A DNA stretch of 5,137 bases from C00003060 sp964502635 (GTDB lineage: Bacteria; Desulfobacterota; Desulfobacteria; Desulfobacterales; C00003060). The position numbers were made by a program, and so were the translations under genes. How positions within the stretch are numbered: position 1 is the stretch's first letter; every line of letters begins with the position of its first letter. This document shows, one piece after another, positions 5,091 to 5,137 of this stretch. The notes under the pieces were generated by a model that did no database searches, was not told the DNA's origin, and saw nothing but the letters and a program-made list of their open reading frames with translations. Location of the stretch: NCBI GenBank assembly GCA_964502635.1, contig CAZCXI010000147.1, positions 1 to 5,137 of the forward strand, given 5' to 3'.

Positions 5091-5137
5091 ATCTCCTCCG
5101 TGTCTTGTTGTCTGCTATTTGTTAGAAAATGCCTAAA
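5091..5137 (-). other. upstream edge: ccmD ribosome binding site and probable end of the preceding gene
   Basis: On the - strand this stretch contains GGAGGAG (5099-5093), the ribosome binding site of ccmD. Two frames entering from the right edge stop here, one with TAG at 5135-5133 and one with TAA at 5124-5122. In System I operons ccmC normally precedes ccmD, so one of these is probably its stop codon, but too few codons are visible to tell which. No promoter is evident, consistent with the ccm transcript starting beyond the window. Confidence 0.4.

Overview
The window holds two convergent gene sets separated by an assembly gap. On the + strand are two tandem genes for paralogous 12-heme c-type cytochromes of just under 300 residues. 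On the - strand is part of a System I (Ccm) cytochrome c maturation operon in the order ccmD, ccmE, ccmF. The organism is most likely an anaerobic, respiratory bacterium of the Desulfobacterota (deltaproteobacterial) type. This is inferred from the dense multiheme cytochromes, from CcmE having Cys in place of the usual heme-binding His (CPTKY, the CXXXY class described from Desulfovibrio-like bacteria and archaea), and from the moderately GC-rich coding sequence. The sequence alone does not fix the genus.

Layout. 1-197: the probable 3' end of an upstream + strand gene, then a leader with a GC-rich hairpin and a strong ribosome binding site. 198-1088: dodecaheme cytochrome A. 1089-1208: a spacer that can form two mutually exclusive hairpins. 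1209-2108: dodecaheme cytochrome B. 2109-2215: a short tail with one hairpin and no convincing gene. 2216-2315: exactly 100 N, a scaffold gap of unknown true size. 2349-4583 (-): ccmF. 4580-4963 (-): ccmE. 4960-5088 (-): ccmD, a 42-codon gene that is easily missed. The ccm genes overlap by ATGA at both junctions and are clearly one transcription unit that began beyond the right edge, where ccmC would be expected.

Function. CcmD, CcmE and CcmF act together outside the inner membrane: CcmE carries heme, CcmD helps release holo-CcmE from the CcmABC complex, and CcmF joins heme to CXXCH cysteines. The two cytochromes are heavy clients of such a system, with 24 hemes between them. Each cytochrome is built from three tetraheme units in tandem. 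Cytochrome B has exactly twelve non-motif histidines, four per unit, which fits complete bis-histidine ligation. Both have an N-terminal export or anchor segment and an Ala/Pro-rich linker, so they probably carry electrons in the periplasm or on a membrane face. Their redox partners are not in the window.

The most notable points are the tandem pair of triplicated tetraheme cytochromes, the CXXXY-type CcmE (which predicts a Ccm system lacking CcmH), and the unresolved gap where further ccm or cytochrome genes could lie.
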